Position numbers and translations under genes: made by a program. From positions 1-9,842 of the forward strand of contig DATEMD010000104.1 in the NCBI GenBank assembly GCA_035275845.1: 9,842 nt of DNA, read 5' to 3'. This DNA comes from REEB95 sp035275845 (lineage in GTDB: Bacteria > Pseudomonadota > Alphaproteobacteria > ATCC43930 > CGMCC-115725). Positions 1 to 6,752 of the stretch are shown here, piece after piece; the first letter of the stretch is position 1, and every line of letters begins with the position of its first letter. Under the pieces are notes generated by a model, which searched no databases, had not been told where the DNA came from, and worked only from the letters and a program-made list of their open reading frames with translations.

Positions 1-892
1 TGAGCCGCGCGACCTTAGCGAGGTCGAGCCGCGGGCTCGGCGCCGGAATGCGGTGCGGCCAGCCGAGCGCATTGGCGATCGGCGTGCGCATGTCGGGCGA
101 ACCGAGCTGTGCCAGTACCGAGCCGTCGCTGTAATAGACCAGGCCGTGGATCACCGATTGCGGATGCACCACCACCTCGATCTGGCGCGAGCTCAGGCCG
201 AAGAGATGGTGCGCCTCGATCACCTCGAGTCCCTTGTTCATCATGGTCGCGGAATCGACCGAGATCTTGGCGCCCATGCGCCAGTTGGGATGCGCCACCG
301 CCTGCTCCGGCGTCACGTCGCGCATCGCCTCGCGGGCGCGCTCGCGGAACGGGCCGCCGCTGGCGGTGAGCACGATGCGTTCGATCGCCTTGGCATGTTC
401 GAAGTCGAAGACCTGGAAGATCGCGTTGTGCTCGCTATCGACCGGCAGCAGCCGCGCGCCGTGGCGCTTCGCCTCATCCGTCACCAGCGCGCCGGCGCAG
501 ACCAGTACCTCCTTGTTGGCGAATGCGACCAGGGCGCCGCGCCGCACCGCCGCGAGCGTCGACGCCAGTCCAGCGGCGCCGACGATGGCTGCCATCACCC
601 AATCGGCCGGCCGCGCCGCCGCTTCAACCACCGCCGCCGCACCGGCGCCGACTTCGATGCCGGTGCCGGCGAGCGCGTCCTTAAGAGCGCCGTAGTGACG
701 GTCGTCGGCGACCACCGCGAATTTGGCATTGAGACGCTTCGCCTGCTCGGCGAGGCGCGCGACGTTGCTGCGCGCCACCAGCGCCTCGACGGCATAGGCC
801 GCGCGATCCGCCTCCACCAACTCGACGGTGTTGCAGCCGACCGAACCGGTCGAGCCGAGGATCGTCACGCGCCGTTGCTGCGCCGCCGTCAT
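1..892 (-). CDS. dxr: 1-deoxy-D-xylulose 5-phosphate reductoisomerase, 3' end cut by window edge
   Basis: This enzyme rearranges and reduces 1-deoxy-D-xylulose 5-phosphate to 2-C-methyl-D-erythritol 4-phosphate with NADPH and a divalent metal, the committed step of the cytosolic MEP isoprenoid pathway. I translated 297 residues from ATG at 892; the E. coli enzyme has 398, so about 100 C-terminal residues lie beyond position 1. Visible are the NADPH-binding loop GSTGSVG (13-19), NKE (126-128), the metal-binding VDSEH (151-155, with D152 and E154), SGGPFR (178-183), HPNWRMG (201-207), and SVDSATMMNKGLEVIEAHH (211-229, with S214, N219, K220 and the third metal ligand E223). All keep a constant 8-residue offset from E. 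coli from H209 onward. A GGGAG lies about 10 nt before the ATG. No frameshift is seen. The usual proteobacterial upstream neighbours uppS-cdsA are absent; chaC is there instead. Identification is secure. Confidence 0.97.
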   Translation of the reverse strand, partial: MTAAQQRRVTILGSTGSVGCNTVELVEADRAAYAVEALVARSNVARLAEQAKRLNAKFAVVADDRHYGALKDALAGTGIEVGAGAAAVVEAAARPADWVMAAIVGAAGLASTLAAVRRGALVAFANKEVLVCAGALVTDEAKRHGARLLPVDSEHNAIFQVFDFEHAKAIERIVLTASGGPFRERAREAMRDVTPEQAVAHPNWRMGAKISVDSATMMNKGLEVIEAHHLFGLSSRQIEVVVHPQSVIHGLVYYSDGSVLAQLGSPDMRTPIANALGWPHRIPAPSPRLDLAKVARL

Positions 893-942
893 TCGCCGCT
901 TGCTCCCTGTCGGGTTTGCCCGTTGTCCGCGCCGTCATTTTA

Positions 943-972
943 TTGATAAAGCGGCGGCAGCGCCCGCGTAAA
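943..972 (-). promoter_or_regulatory. Candidate promoter for dxr in the chaC-dxr gap
   Basis: On the minus strand a -35-like TTTACG (967-972) and a -10-like TATCAA (943-948) are separated by 18 bp in the 82-bp gap between the chaC stop and the dxr start. Each hexamer matches the sigma-70 consensus at 4 of 6 positions. This is the least GC-rich stretch of the gap. It would let dxr be expressed independently of chaC. The call is motif-based and weak. Confidence 0.25.
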
Positions 973-974
973 GC

Positions 975-1700
975 TTATTCCGGGCTTTTCTTTTGGCGTT
1001 CAAGCACTTGGGCGACGCGATCGCGCAGGCGGAAGAGCCGTGCATCGCGGATCCCGAGGGCTTCGAGATGCTGGGCAGTGTCGAAGAGATAGGCGGCGCA
1101 CGGACCGAGCGCGCCGTGCGCCCGGGCGATCGACTCGACGACGCGATCCTCGGACACCAGGCCGGCGTAACGCGGGTGCGCGCGGTTGATGAGGAAGGCG
1201 ATCGCCCAGTCACGGCCGCCCTCCTTGGTGACGATGCGCACCCAACGCGGGCAATAGGAGCCGGTGATCATCTCGCGCCGCCACAGCAATTCGAGTTCGG
1301 CGGATACGATCGACGCATCGATGCGATAGACCAGGCCGCGACAGGCGCCGCCATGATCGAGGCCGAGAACTAATCCCGGCGCCTCGCTGCTGCCGCGCCC
1401 GAGATGCGTCCACAAGCAGAAGCGGCGGTGATAACCGTGTACCGTCGCGACCCGCTGATCGACGAAATGAATCATCGGATTCCAGATCAGCGAACCGTAA
1501 GCGAACAGCCAGACATCGCCGCCACCGTCGGGCCGGGAACCGAGAATGGCGGCGACCGAGGCGCAATGTTCGGCGTCGGGAACGACACGCACCGACGGAT
1601 CATGCTGTTCGAGCAACCGGCGCAGTTCACCGCTCAGCACGGATTCGCGCGTGAGCTTGTGCGCGCAGCGCTTGTCGTCCGTGGGCGGATCGGCGGCCAT
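975..1700 (-). CDS. chaC: Glutathione-specific gamma-glutamylcyclotransferase, ChaC family
   Basis: ChaC proteins cleave glutathione in the cytosol to 5-oxoproline and Cys-Gly. The 241-residue product matches the bacterial ChaC size (about 230-240). It carries the substrate-binding signature FAYGSLIWNP (66-75) and LWRREMITGSY (139-149), in which E143 is in the position of the catalytic glutamate. The late segment INRAHPRYAG (171-180) is also typical. The N-terminal 60 residues, including TRESVLSG, align in style with the E. coli N-terminus, which supports the ATG at 1700. No good Shine-Dalgarno precedes that ATG, and no other start lies close by, so the transcript may be leaderless. It is on the same strand as dxr, 82 bp upstream of it. 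A functional link to dxr is not evident, and the old name 'cation transport protein ChaC' is historical. Confidence 0.92.
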   Translation of the reverse strand: MAADPPTDDKRCAHKLTRESVLSGELRRLLEQHDPSVRVVPDAEHCASVAAILGSRPDGGGDVWLFAYGSLIWNPMIHFVDQRVATVHGYHRRFCLWTHLGRGSSEAPGLVLGLDHGGACRGLVYRIDASIVSAELELLWRREMITGSYCPRWVRIVTKEGGRDWAIAFLINRAHPRYAGLVSEDRVVESIARAHGALGPCAAYLFDTAQHLEALGIRDARLFRLRDRVAQVLERQKKSPE

Positions 1701-1707
1701 GGAAACC

Positions 1708-1736
1708 GATATAGCAAAGGCGCCGTCGGGTCGAAA
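1708..1736 (-). promoter_or_regulatory. Candidate chaC promoter placing the transcript start near the ATG
   Basis: On the minus strand TATATC (1708-1713) lies 7 nt before the chaC ATG, with a weak -35-like TTTCGA (1731-1736) at a spacing of 17 bp. If this -10 is real, transcription would begin at or within a base or two of the start codon. The -10 matches consensus at 4 of 6 positions and the -35 at only 3 of 6. Confidence 0.22.
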
Positions 1737-1837
1737 TGGCGACCGGCGCAGAGCTGACCGGCGCCCGAGTCGGGCGGCTTGACAGGCCGTGGGCGGCCGC
1801 CCAAAGGTCGCTCCCGGGGGGCGGCCGGAGACCGGGG

Positions 1838-3898
1838 ATGGCAGACGTAAGGCTCGAACGGGCGGGCGAAATTGCGGTCATCGAGATCGACAATCCGCCA
1901 GTCAACGCGCTGAGCCATGCGGTGCGCGCGGCGCTGGCATCTCGCCTCGACGAGGCGATGGCCGACAGCGCGATCAAAGCAGCGGTCATCGCTTGCGCCG
2001 GTCGCACCTTCGTCGCCGGCGCCGACATCAACGAGCTCGGCAAGCCACGCTTGCCGCCGCTGACCGTCGATCTCGCAACGCAGCTCGACGCGTGCGCCAA
2101 GCCGGTGGTGGCGGCGATCCACGGCACGGCGCTGGGCGGCGGGCTCGAGCTTGCCCTCGCGTGTCATTGGCGAGTGGCGACCCCCGATGCGCGCCTTGGC
2201 CTGCCCGAGGTCAAGCTCGGCATCATTCCCGGCGGCGGCGGCACGCAGCGCCTGCCGCGCGCCATCGGCGCCAAAGCAGCGCTCGACCTGATCGTCAGCG
2301 GCGATCCGATCGGCGCCCAAGCGGCGCTCGAAGCCGGTCTGATCGACGCGCTGGCGACGCGTGACGATTTGCGCGCAACCGCCGTAGCGCTGGCGCGCCG
2401 CATCATCGCCGAGAAGCGGCCGCCGAAACGGCTGCGCGACCGGGCTGTCGCGCCGGCGCCGGCCGAGATGTTCAGCCACGCGCGCGCCGATGTGGCGCGC
2501 CGTCACCGCGGCTTTGAGGCGCCACTCAAGGCGGTGGATGCGGTGGCGGCGTCGATGATGCGCTTCGACGACGGCCTCAAGCGCGAGCAAACGCTCTTCG
2601 GCGAATTGGTGCGTGGCCCGCAATTCGGCACGCTGCGTCACGTCTTCTTCGCCGAGCGCGCGGCGGCGAAGATTCCCGATTTGCCAACCGATCTACCGCC
2701 GCGCGACATCGGCCAGGCGGCGGTCGTCGGCGCCGGCACGATGGGCGGGGGCATCGCCTTGTGCTTTGCCGACGCCGGCATTCCGGTGACGCTGATCGAC
2801 AGCGACCGCGGCGCGCTCGAACGCGGCCGCGCCACGTTGCGCCGCAATTTCGAATCCAGCGCGCGGCGCCGTAATCTTTCGGCAGCCGAGCTCGACAAAC
2901 GCCTGGCGCTGATCAAGCCGTCGTTGCGATTGGCCGACGCGGCGGCGGCCGACATCGTCATCGAGGCGGTGTTCGAGGAGCTGGCGCTGAAGCAGGCCAT
3001 CTTCGGCAAGCTCGACGCTATCGTGAAGCCCGGCGCGATCCTCGCCAGCAACACGTCGTACCTGGACATCGACGTCATCGCCGCGTCGACCAAGCGGCCC
3101 GGCGACGTGCTGGGCCTGCATTTCTTCAGCCCGGCGCATATCATGCGGCTGGTCGAAGTGGTGCGCGCAAGCGCCACGGCGCCCGCCGTGCTCGCCGCGT
3201 CGCTGGCGCTGGTGCGCAAGCTGCGCAAGCTGCCGGTGGTGGTCGGCACGGCGCCCGGCTTCGTCGGCAATCGGATGCTGTTCGAGCGGTCGCGCGAGGC
3301 CGAACGGCTGCTGCGCGACGGCGCGTTGCCGCGCGACGTCGACCAGGCGATGGTCGATTTCGGCTTTCCGATGGGGCCGTTTGCCGCCGCCGACCTCGCC
3401 GGGCTCGACATATCGTGGAGCATCCGCAAGGCGCATGGCGTTTCGTTTCCGATCGCCGACGCGCTGTGCGAAGCCGGCCGCTTCGGCCAGAAGACCGGCA
3501 AGGGCTATTACCGTTACGAAGCCGGCAGCCGCGAGGGCGTGGCCGATCCCGAAGCCGACCGCATCGTCGCCGACGTGCGCGAACGGCTCGGCATCACGCC
3601 GCGGCCGATCGCCGCCGGCGTCATTGTCGAGCGGCTGATCTATCCGATGGTCAACCAGGCCGCACGGCTGCTTGAATCCGGCGTTGCCCTGAGGCCCGGC
3701 GACATCGACCTGATCTGGATCAACGGCTACGGCTTTCCGGCGTGGCGCGGCGGACCGATGTTCTATGCCGACCAGGTCGGGCTCGCCAATGTGCGCGACC
3801 GACTGGCGCAGCTGGCGCGCGAGCTCGGCGAGAAGGCGCTGGTGCCGGCGCCGCTGATCGAGCGCCGCGTCAAGGAAGGCCGCGGATTTTACGGCTAG
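1838..3898 (+). CDS. fadJ: Bifunctional enoyl-CoA hydratase/3-hydroxyacyl-CoA dehydrogenase (fatty-acid beta-oxidation)
   Basis: This fused enzyme hydrates trans-2-enoyl-CoA and oxidises the resulting 3-hydroxyacyl-CoA with NAD+, the two middle steps of beta-oxidation. The 686-residue product has an N-terminal crotonase domain (about 1-190) with oxyanion-hole segment FVAGADINEL (58-67), and E104 and E124 in the positions of the two catalytic glutamates, within HGTALGGGLELALACH and LPEVKLGIIPGGGGTQRLP. The dehydrogenase domain has the NAD-binding GAGTMGGG (298-305), SNTS (404-407), LHFFSPAH (427-434, catalytic H428) and its partner E440. GTAPGFVGNRM (470-480) opens the C-terminal dimerisation domains. 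I prefer ATG 1838, preceded by GGAG at a 7-nt spacing, over an in-frame ATG at 1736, which would add 34 non-homologous residues. No thiolase partner is adjacent. The symbol is family-level. A copy of its last 53 bp lies at 7815-7867. Confidence 0.93.
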   Translation: MADVRLERAGEIAVIEIDNPPVNALSHAVRAALASRLDEAMADSAIKAAVIACAGRTFVAGADINELGKPRLPPLTVDLATQLDACAKPVVAAIHGTALGGGLELALACHWRVATPDARLGLPEVKLGIIPGGGGTQRLPRAIGAKAALDLIVSGDPIGAQAALEAGLIDALATRDDLRATAVALARRIIAEKRPPKRLRDRAVAPAPAEMFSHARADVARRHRGFEAPLKAVDAVAASMMRFDDGLKREQTLFGELVRGPQFGTLRHVFFAERAAAKIPDLPTDLPPRDIGQAAVVGAGTMGGGIALCFADAGIPVTLIDSDRGALERGRATLRRNFESSARRRNLSAAELDKRLALIKPSLRLADAAAADIVIEAVFEELALKQAIFGKLDAIVKPGAILASNTSYLDIDVIAASTKRPGDVLGLHFFSPAHIMRLVEVVRASATAPAVLAASLALVRKLRKLPVVVGTAPGFVGNRMLFERSREAERLLRDGALPRDVDQAMVDFGFPMGPFAAADLAGLDISWSIRKAHGVSFPIADALCEAGRFGQKTGKGYYRYEAGSREGVADPEADRIVADVRERLGITPRPIAAGVIVERLIYPMVNQAARLLESGVALRPGDIDLIWINGYGFPAWRGGPMFYADQVGLANVRDRLAQLARELGEKALVPAPLIERRVKEGRGFYG
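3846..3898 (+). repeat. Direct repeat copy A: true 3' end of fadJ
   Basis: The last 53 bp of the beta-oxidation gene recur in direct orientation at 7815-7867. The first 25 bp (3846-3870) are identical between the copies. The next 28 bp match at 19 positions, giving 44 of 53 overall. The identical core contains a short inverted repeat, CGGCGC/GCGCCG, with a 10-nt loop. In this copy the peptide reads APLIERRVKEGRGFYG before TAG. Confidence 0.88.
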
Positions 3899-3948
3899 AC
3901 CGCTGTTAACCGGCTTCGACGGGTTTCGCAGCCGCGGCGAAACATGCA

Positions 3949-3996
3949 TTGGCTATTATCTATTTCTTGATGTAATATAAATATGAAGAACATTAT
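3949..3996 (+). promoter_or_regulatory. Candidate promoter(s) of the sulfate-transport operon
   Basis: Two overlapping sigma-70-like arrangements fit the AT-rich tract: TTGGCT (3949-3954) with TAATAT (3973-3978), and TTGATG (3967-3972) with CATTAT (3991-3996). Each has an 18-bp spacer and each hexamer matches consensus at 4 of 6 positions. Such AT-rich sequence matches -10 boxes easily, so the region is more certain than the exact boxes. Confidence 0.4.
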
Positions 3997-4006
3997 AAAA
4001 TATGTT
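3989..4006 (+). promoter_or_regulatory. Candidate operator: inverted repeat AACAT-N8-ATGTT
   Basis: This perfect 5-bp dyad with an 8-bp centre overlaps and follows the candidate promoter of the sulfate operon. Interrupted dyads of this size suit LysR-type regulators, the family of CysB and Cbl that control sulfate uptake in enterobacteria. No regulator gene is in the window, and short AT dyads arise by chance in such a tract. Confidence 0.25.
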
Positions 4007-4048
4007 AAATAAGGGTGGGGCGCAAGCCGGGCAATTTGGGAGGTCGTC

Positions 4049-5059
4049 TTGCGTCAGATCTGGTTCCGCGTGTTTGTCCTGACATGCGCCGCCGCAATGT
4101 TCTGGAGCGGTTCGGCTCACGCACAGAAAACGCTGCTTAACGTGTCATACGACCCGACGCGCGAACTCTACGCCGATTTCGATGCAGCGTTCAGCCAGCA
4201 CTGGAAGCAAACCACCGGTGAGACGCTTACCATTGAGGCGTCGCACGGCGGTTCGGGCGCCCAGGCGCGCGCCGTCATCGCCGGACTCGACGCCGACGTC
4301 GTAACCCTCGCCGTCGCCTTCGATATCGACGCCATCGCGCAACAGGCGCACCTCCTGCCGCTCGACTGGCAGAAGCGGTTGCCGGACGACAGCGCACCGT
4401 ACACGTCGACGATCGTGTTCCTCGTCCGCAAGGGCAATCCGAAGAATATCCACGATTGGCCTGATCTCACGCGTCCTGGAGTCGGCGTCATCACGCCGAA
4501 CCCCAAGACATCGGGCGGCGCGCGCTGGAATTTCCTCGCGGCGTGGGCCTATGCGCTTCACGCCAACGGCAACGACGAAGCCAAGGCGAAGGATTTCGTG
4601 GGGCGGCTTTATCGCAACGTGCTGGTGCTCGACAGCGGGGCACGCGGCGCGACGACGACCTTCGTCCAGCGTGGCCAGGGCGATGTGCTGATCGCCTGGG
4701 AGAACGAGGCGCTGCTCGCAATCAACAAACTCGGCCGGGACAAGTTTCAGATCGTCGTGCCGTCGATCAGCATTCTCGCCGAGCCTCCGGTTGCGGTCGT
4801 CGATGCCAACGTCACGAAGCACCATACTGCCAAAGAGGCGGAGGCTTATCTGCGCTACCTTTACACGCCGGAAGGCCAGGAGATCATCGCGCGGCATTAC
4901 TACCGACCACGGCTCGAGACCGTCCTGGCGCGTCATAAGGACGTCTTTCCTGCGCTCCATCTCGTTACGATCAGCGCGTTTGGCGGCTGGCCCCAGGCGC
5001 AGGCGAAATTTTTTGCCGACGGTGGTGTCTTCGATCAGATTTACCAGCCGGGCCACTGA
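4049..5059 (+). CDS. sbp: Sulfate ABC transporter periplasmic sulfate-binding protein
   Basis: This protein captures sulfate in the periplasm and delivers it to the CysTW permease. The start is TTG at 4049, preceded by a strong GGGAGG (4038-4043) at a 5-nt spacing; no ATG lies nearby upstream. The product has 336 residues. Residues 1-25 form a signal peptide (basic start, hydrophobic core, AHA before the cut). The mature part starts with the family signature LNVSYDPTRELY (30-41). It continues with SHGGSGAQA (65-73), TPNPKTSGGARWNFLAAWAY (149-168) and GDVLIAWENEA (211-221), all typical of Sbp/CysP, where they build the oxyanion site. It heads the operon, and the next gene begins within 25 bp. 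Sbp and CysP are hard to separate by sequence, so a thiosulfate preference is possible. Confidence 0.94.
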   Translation: MRQIWFRVFVLTCAAAMFWSGSAHAQKTLLNVSYDPTRELYADFDAAFSQHWKQTTGETLTIEASHGGSGAQARAVIAGLDADVVTLAVAFDIDAIAQQAHLLPLDWQKRLPDDSAPYTSTIVFLVRKGNPKNIHDWPDLTRPGVGVITPNPKTSGGARWNFLAAWAYALHANGNDEAKAKDFVGRLYRNVLVLDSGARGATTTFVQRGQGDVLIAWENEALLAINKLGRDKFQIVVPSISILAEPPVAVVDANVTKHHTAKEAEAYLRYLYTPEGQEIIARHYYRPRLETVLARHKDVFPALHLVTISAFGGWPQAQAKFFADGGVFDQIYQPGH

Positions 5060-5071
5060 GTGAGCGCCGCC

Positions 5072-5077
5072 GAAGGA
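5072..5077 (+). promoter_or_regulatory. Ribosome binding site that decides the cysT start
   Basis: GAAGGA lies 6 nt before ATG 5084. The frame is also open from a GTG at 5060, which touches the sbp stop codon, but the Shine-Dalgarno position and the protein length (275 residues against 277 for E. coli CysU) favour 5084. Confidence 0.7.
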
Positions 5078-5083
5078 CAGACG

Positions 5084-5911
5084 ATGCGCCGTGCGCCGTT
5101 CCGCGTGCTGCCCGGATTCGGGCCGAGCCTGGGCGTGACGCTGTTCGTCGTTTCGACCGTGGTCGTCATTCCGCTTGGCGGATTGTTCGTCAAGGCCAGC
5201 GGATTGTCGGCAACGGAGGCGATAGCGCAACTGACGTCGTTCCGGGTTGCTGCCGCTTTTCGTCTCAGCTTTGGCCTCGCCTTCGTGGCCGCGTTGGTCA
5301 ACGGCATCATCGGTCTCGCGACTGCCTGGGTCCTGGAACGTTATGAATTTCCAGGTCGCCGCATCCTCGACGCATTGGTCGACTTGCCGTTCGCGCTGCC
5401 GACAGCCGTCGCCGGCATCACGCTCGCCGCGCTTTACGCCAACGACGGCTGGATCGGCGCCCTCCTCCACCCCTTCGGCATCGCCGTGTCGTACACGCGA
5501 TCCGGCATCTTTTTGGCCCTGGTCTTTGTCGGCTTGCCTTATGTCATCCGCACCTTGCAGCCCGTGCTGGCGGACGTTGCGCACGAGGCCGAAGAAGCCG
5601 CTCTGACCCTCGGCGCTCGCGCCGGACAGGTGTTCTTCCGGATCATCCTTCCGCCGCTGATTCCGGCGTTGTTGAGCGGCGTGGCGCTCGCCTTTGCCCG
5701 CGGCGTCGGTGAATACGGTTCCGTAATCTTCATCGCCGGCAACATGCCTGGGAAAACCGAAATACTGCCGCTCGTCATCGTCACCGAGCTCGAGCAGTTC
5801 AACGACGCGGGTGCCGCACTGCAGGCGGGTGCCATGTTGATCACCGCATTTGCGGTTCTCCTGCTGATCAATCTCCTTGGCCTATGGAGCCGCCGTCGTC
5901 ATGGCGCATAA
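5084..5911 (+). CDS. cysT: Sulfate ABC transporter permease CysT
   Basis: This is one of the two inner-membrane permease subunits of the sulfate importer (CysU/CysT). The 275-residue product is highly hydrophobic, with a first membrane segment at about 14-36, others near 57-83, 100-118 and 140-158, and a last pair near 190-206 and 248-268. The permease core begins at LSFGLAFVAALVNGIIGLAT (61-80), and FALPTAVAGITLAALYA (103-119) is characteristic of CysT. The cytoplasmic EAA loop that docks on the ATPase is EEAALTLGARAGQVFFRIIL (170-189). GVGEYGSVIFIAGN (207-220) is a further CysT mark. It begins 24 bp after the sbp stop codon and overlaps cysW by 11 bp, so it is part of one transcript. Confidence 0.94.
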   Translation: MRRAPFRVLPGFGPSLGVTLFVVSTVVVIPLGGLFVKASGLSATEAIAQLTSFRVAAAFRLSFGLAFVAALVNGIIGLATAWVLERYEFPGRRILDALVDLPFALPTAVAGITLAALYANDGWIGALLHPFGIAVSYTRSGIFLALVFVGLPYVIRTLQPVLADVAHEAEEAALTLGARAGQVFFRIILPPLIPALLSGVALAFARGVGEYGSVIFIAGNMPGKTEILPLVIVTELEQFNDAGAALQAGAMLITAFAVLLLINLLGLWSRRRHGA

Positions 5912-6752
5912 GCTGCGTATCGGCGAGAGTCGGGTGCTGCAGACCGCACTGATCACCTGCACGACGGCGGTCTTGCTTATCCTCCTAGTCGTACCTCTGG
6001 TGTTTCTGGCCAGCGAAGCGTTCGGCAGCGGCATCGTCGCCTATCTGCAGGCGCTCGCGCAGCCCGACACGCTTGCGTCGATCCGCATGACGCTGCTGGT
6101 TGCCGCGGTTGCCGTTCCGCTCAACACGGTATTCGGCGTGGCTGCGGCCTGGGCGATCGCCAAGTTCGAGTTTCCGGGGAAAAGTGCGCTGCTGGCCCTC
6201 ATCGACCTGCCGATTTCGGTCTCGCCGGTCATCGCTGGGCTGGTCTTCGTCTTGATCTTTGGCGCCCAGGGCTGGCTCGGCCCGACGCTCGTCGCGCACG
6301 GCATTCGCGTCATTTTTGCGCTGCCCGGCCTGGTCCTCGCCACAGTCTTCGTCACGTTGCCGTTCGTCGCACGCCAGCTCGTGCCCTTGATGCAGGTGCA
6401 GGGTCGATCCGAGGAGGAGTCCGCGCTGGTTCTCGGCGCCACCGGGTTGCAGACGTTCTGGCGCGTGACCTTGCCCAATATACGATGGGGACTGCTTTAC
6501 GGCGTTCTGCTCTGCAATGCCCGTGCGATGGGAGAATTCGGCGCCGTTGCCGTGGTATCGGGCCGCGTCCAAGGTGCGACGATGACGATGCCCTTGCAGG
6601 TCGAAGCGCTGTATCAGGATTATGACGTTACAGCGGCGTTTGCGGTCGCTTCATTGCTGGCCTTGCTGGCGCTCGTGACGCTCGCGATGAAGCGTTTGCT
6701 TGAGTCGACCCGCCGCGAGGAAATCGGTTTCACTCACGCCGTGCAGAAATGA
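5901..6752 (+). CDS. cysW: Sulfate ABC transporter permease CysW
   Basis: This is the second permease subunit and pairs with CysT in the inner membrane. I take ATG 5901, which overlaps the end of cysT by 11 bp and has GGAG at 5886-5889; the frame is also open from TTG 5877. The product has 283 residues, with a first membrane helix at about 15-38 and others near 62-85, 97-120, 139-158, 195-207 and 246-265. The cytoplasmic EAA loop is EEESALVLGATGLQTFWRVT (171-190), and CNARAMGEFGAVAVVSG (205-221) is a CysW signature. The gene ends in an ATGA overlap with cysA, which implies translational coupling. No missing segment is seen. Confidence 0.94.
   Translation: MAHKLRIGESRVLQTALITCTTAVLLILLVVPLVFLASEAFGSGIVAYLQALAQPDTLASIRMTLLVAAVAVPLNTVFGVAAAWAIAKFEFPGKSALLALIDLPISVSPVIAGLVFVLIFGAQGWLGPTLVAHGIRVIFALPGLVLATVFVTLPFVARQLVPLMQVQGRSEEESALVLGATGLQTFWRVTLPNIRWGLLYGVLLCNARAMGEFGAVAVVSGRVQGATMTMPLQVEALYQDYDVTAAFAVASLLALLALVTLAMKRLLESTRREEIGFTHAVQK

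Larger units (their letters stand above)
3899..4048 (+). other. Intergenic AT-rich leader between fadJ and the sulfate operon
   Basis: This 150-bp gap has no gene. Positions 3951-4010 contain only 11 G or C in 60 bases, against roughly 60-70% GC in neighbouring coding lines that I counted. The tract holds a near-repeat TATAAATATG (3976-3985) and TATAAAATATG (3994-4004), about 18-19 bp apart, and an inverted repeat AACAT-N8-ATGTT (3989-4006). No terminator hairpin is obvious after fadJ. It is most simply the promoter-operator region of the sulfate operon. Confidence 0.75.

Noticed and set aside
53..946. Long plus-strand open frame over dxr
   Set aside because: It is antisense to a fully motif-supported dxr, is Arg/His/Ala-rich and resembles no family; long shadow frames are normal at this GC.
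1779..1807. Perfect TTGACA as the fadJ -35
   Set aside because: No acceptable -10 lies 16-18 bp downstream in the GC-rich sequence, so I do not call a promoter.
1736..1837. Longer fadJ start at ATG 1736
   Set aside because: The 34 added residues have no crotonase similarity, and ATG 1838 has a well-placed GGAG and begins at the normal family N-terminus.
2693..3949. 418-codon minus-strand open frame over fadJ
   Set aside because: It is low in hydrophobic order, rich in Arg, His and Asp, and lies opposite conserved dehydrogenase domains.
4145..5584. 479-codon minus-strand open frame over sbp and cysT
   Set aside because: It spans two real genes and their junction on the other strand and has shadow-like composition.
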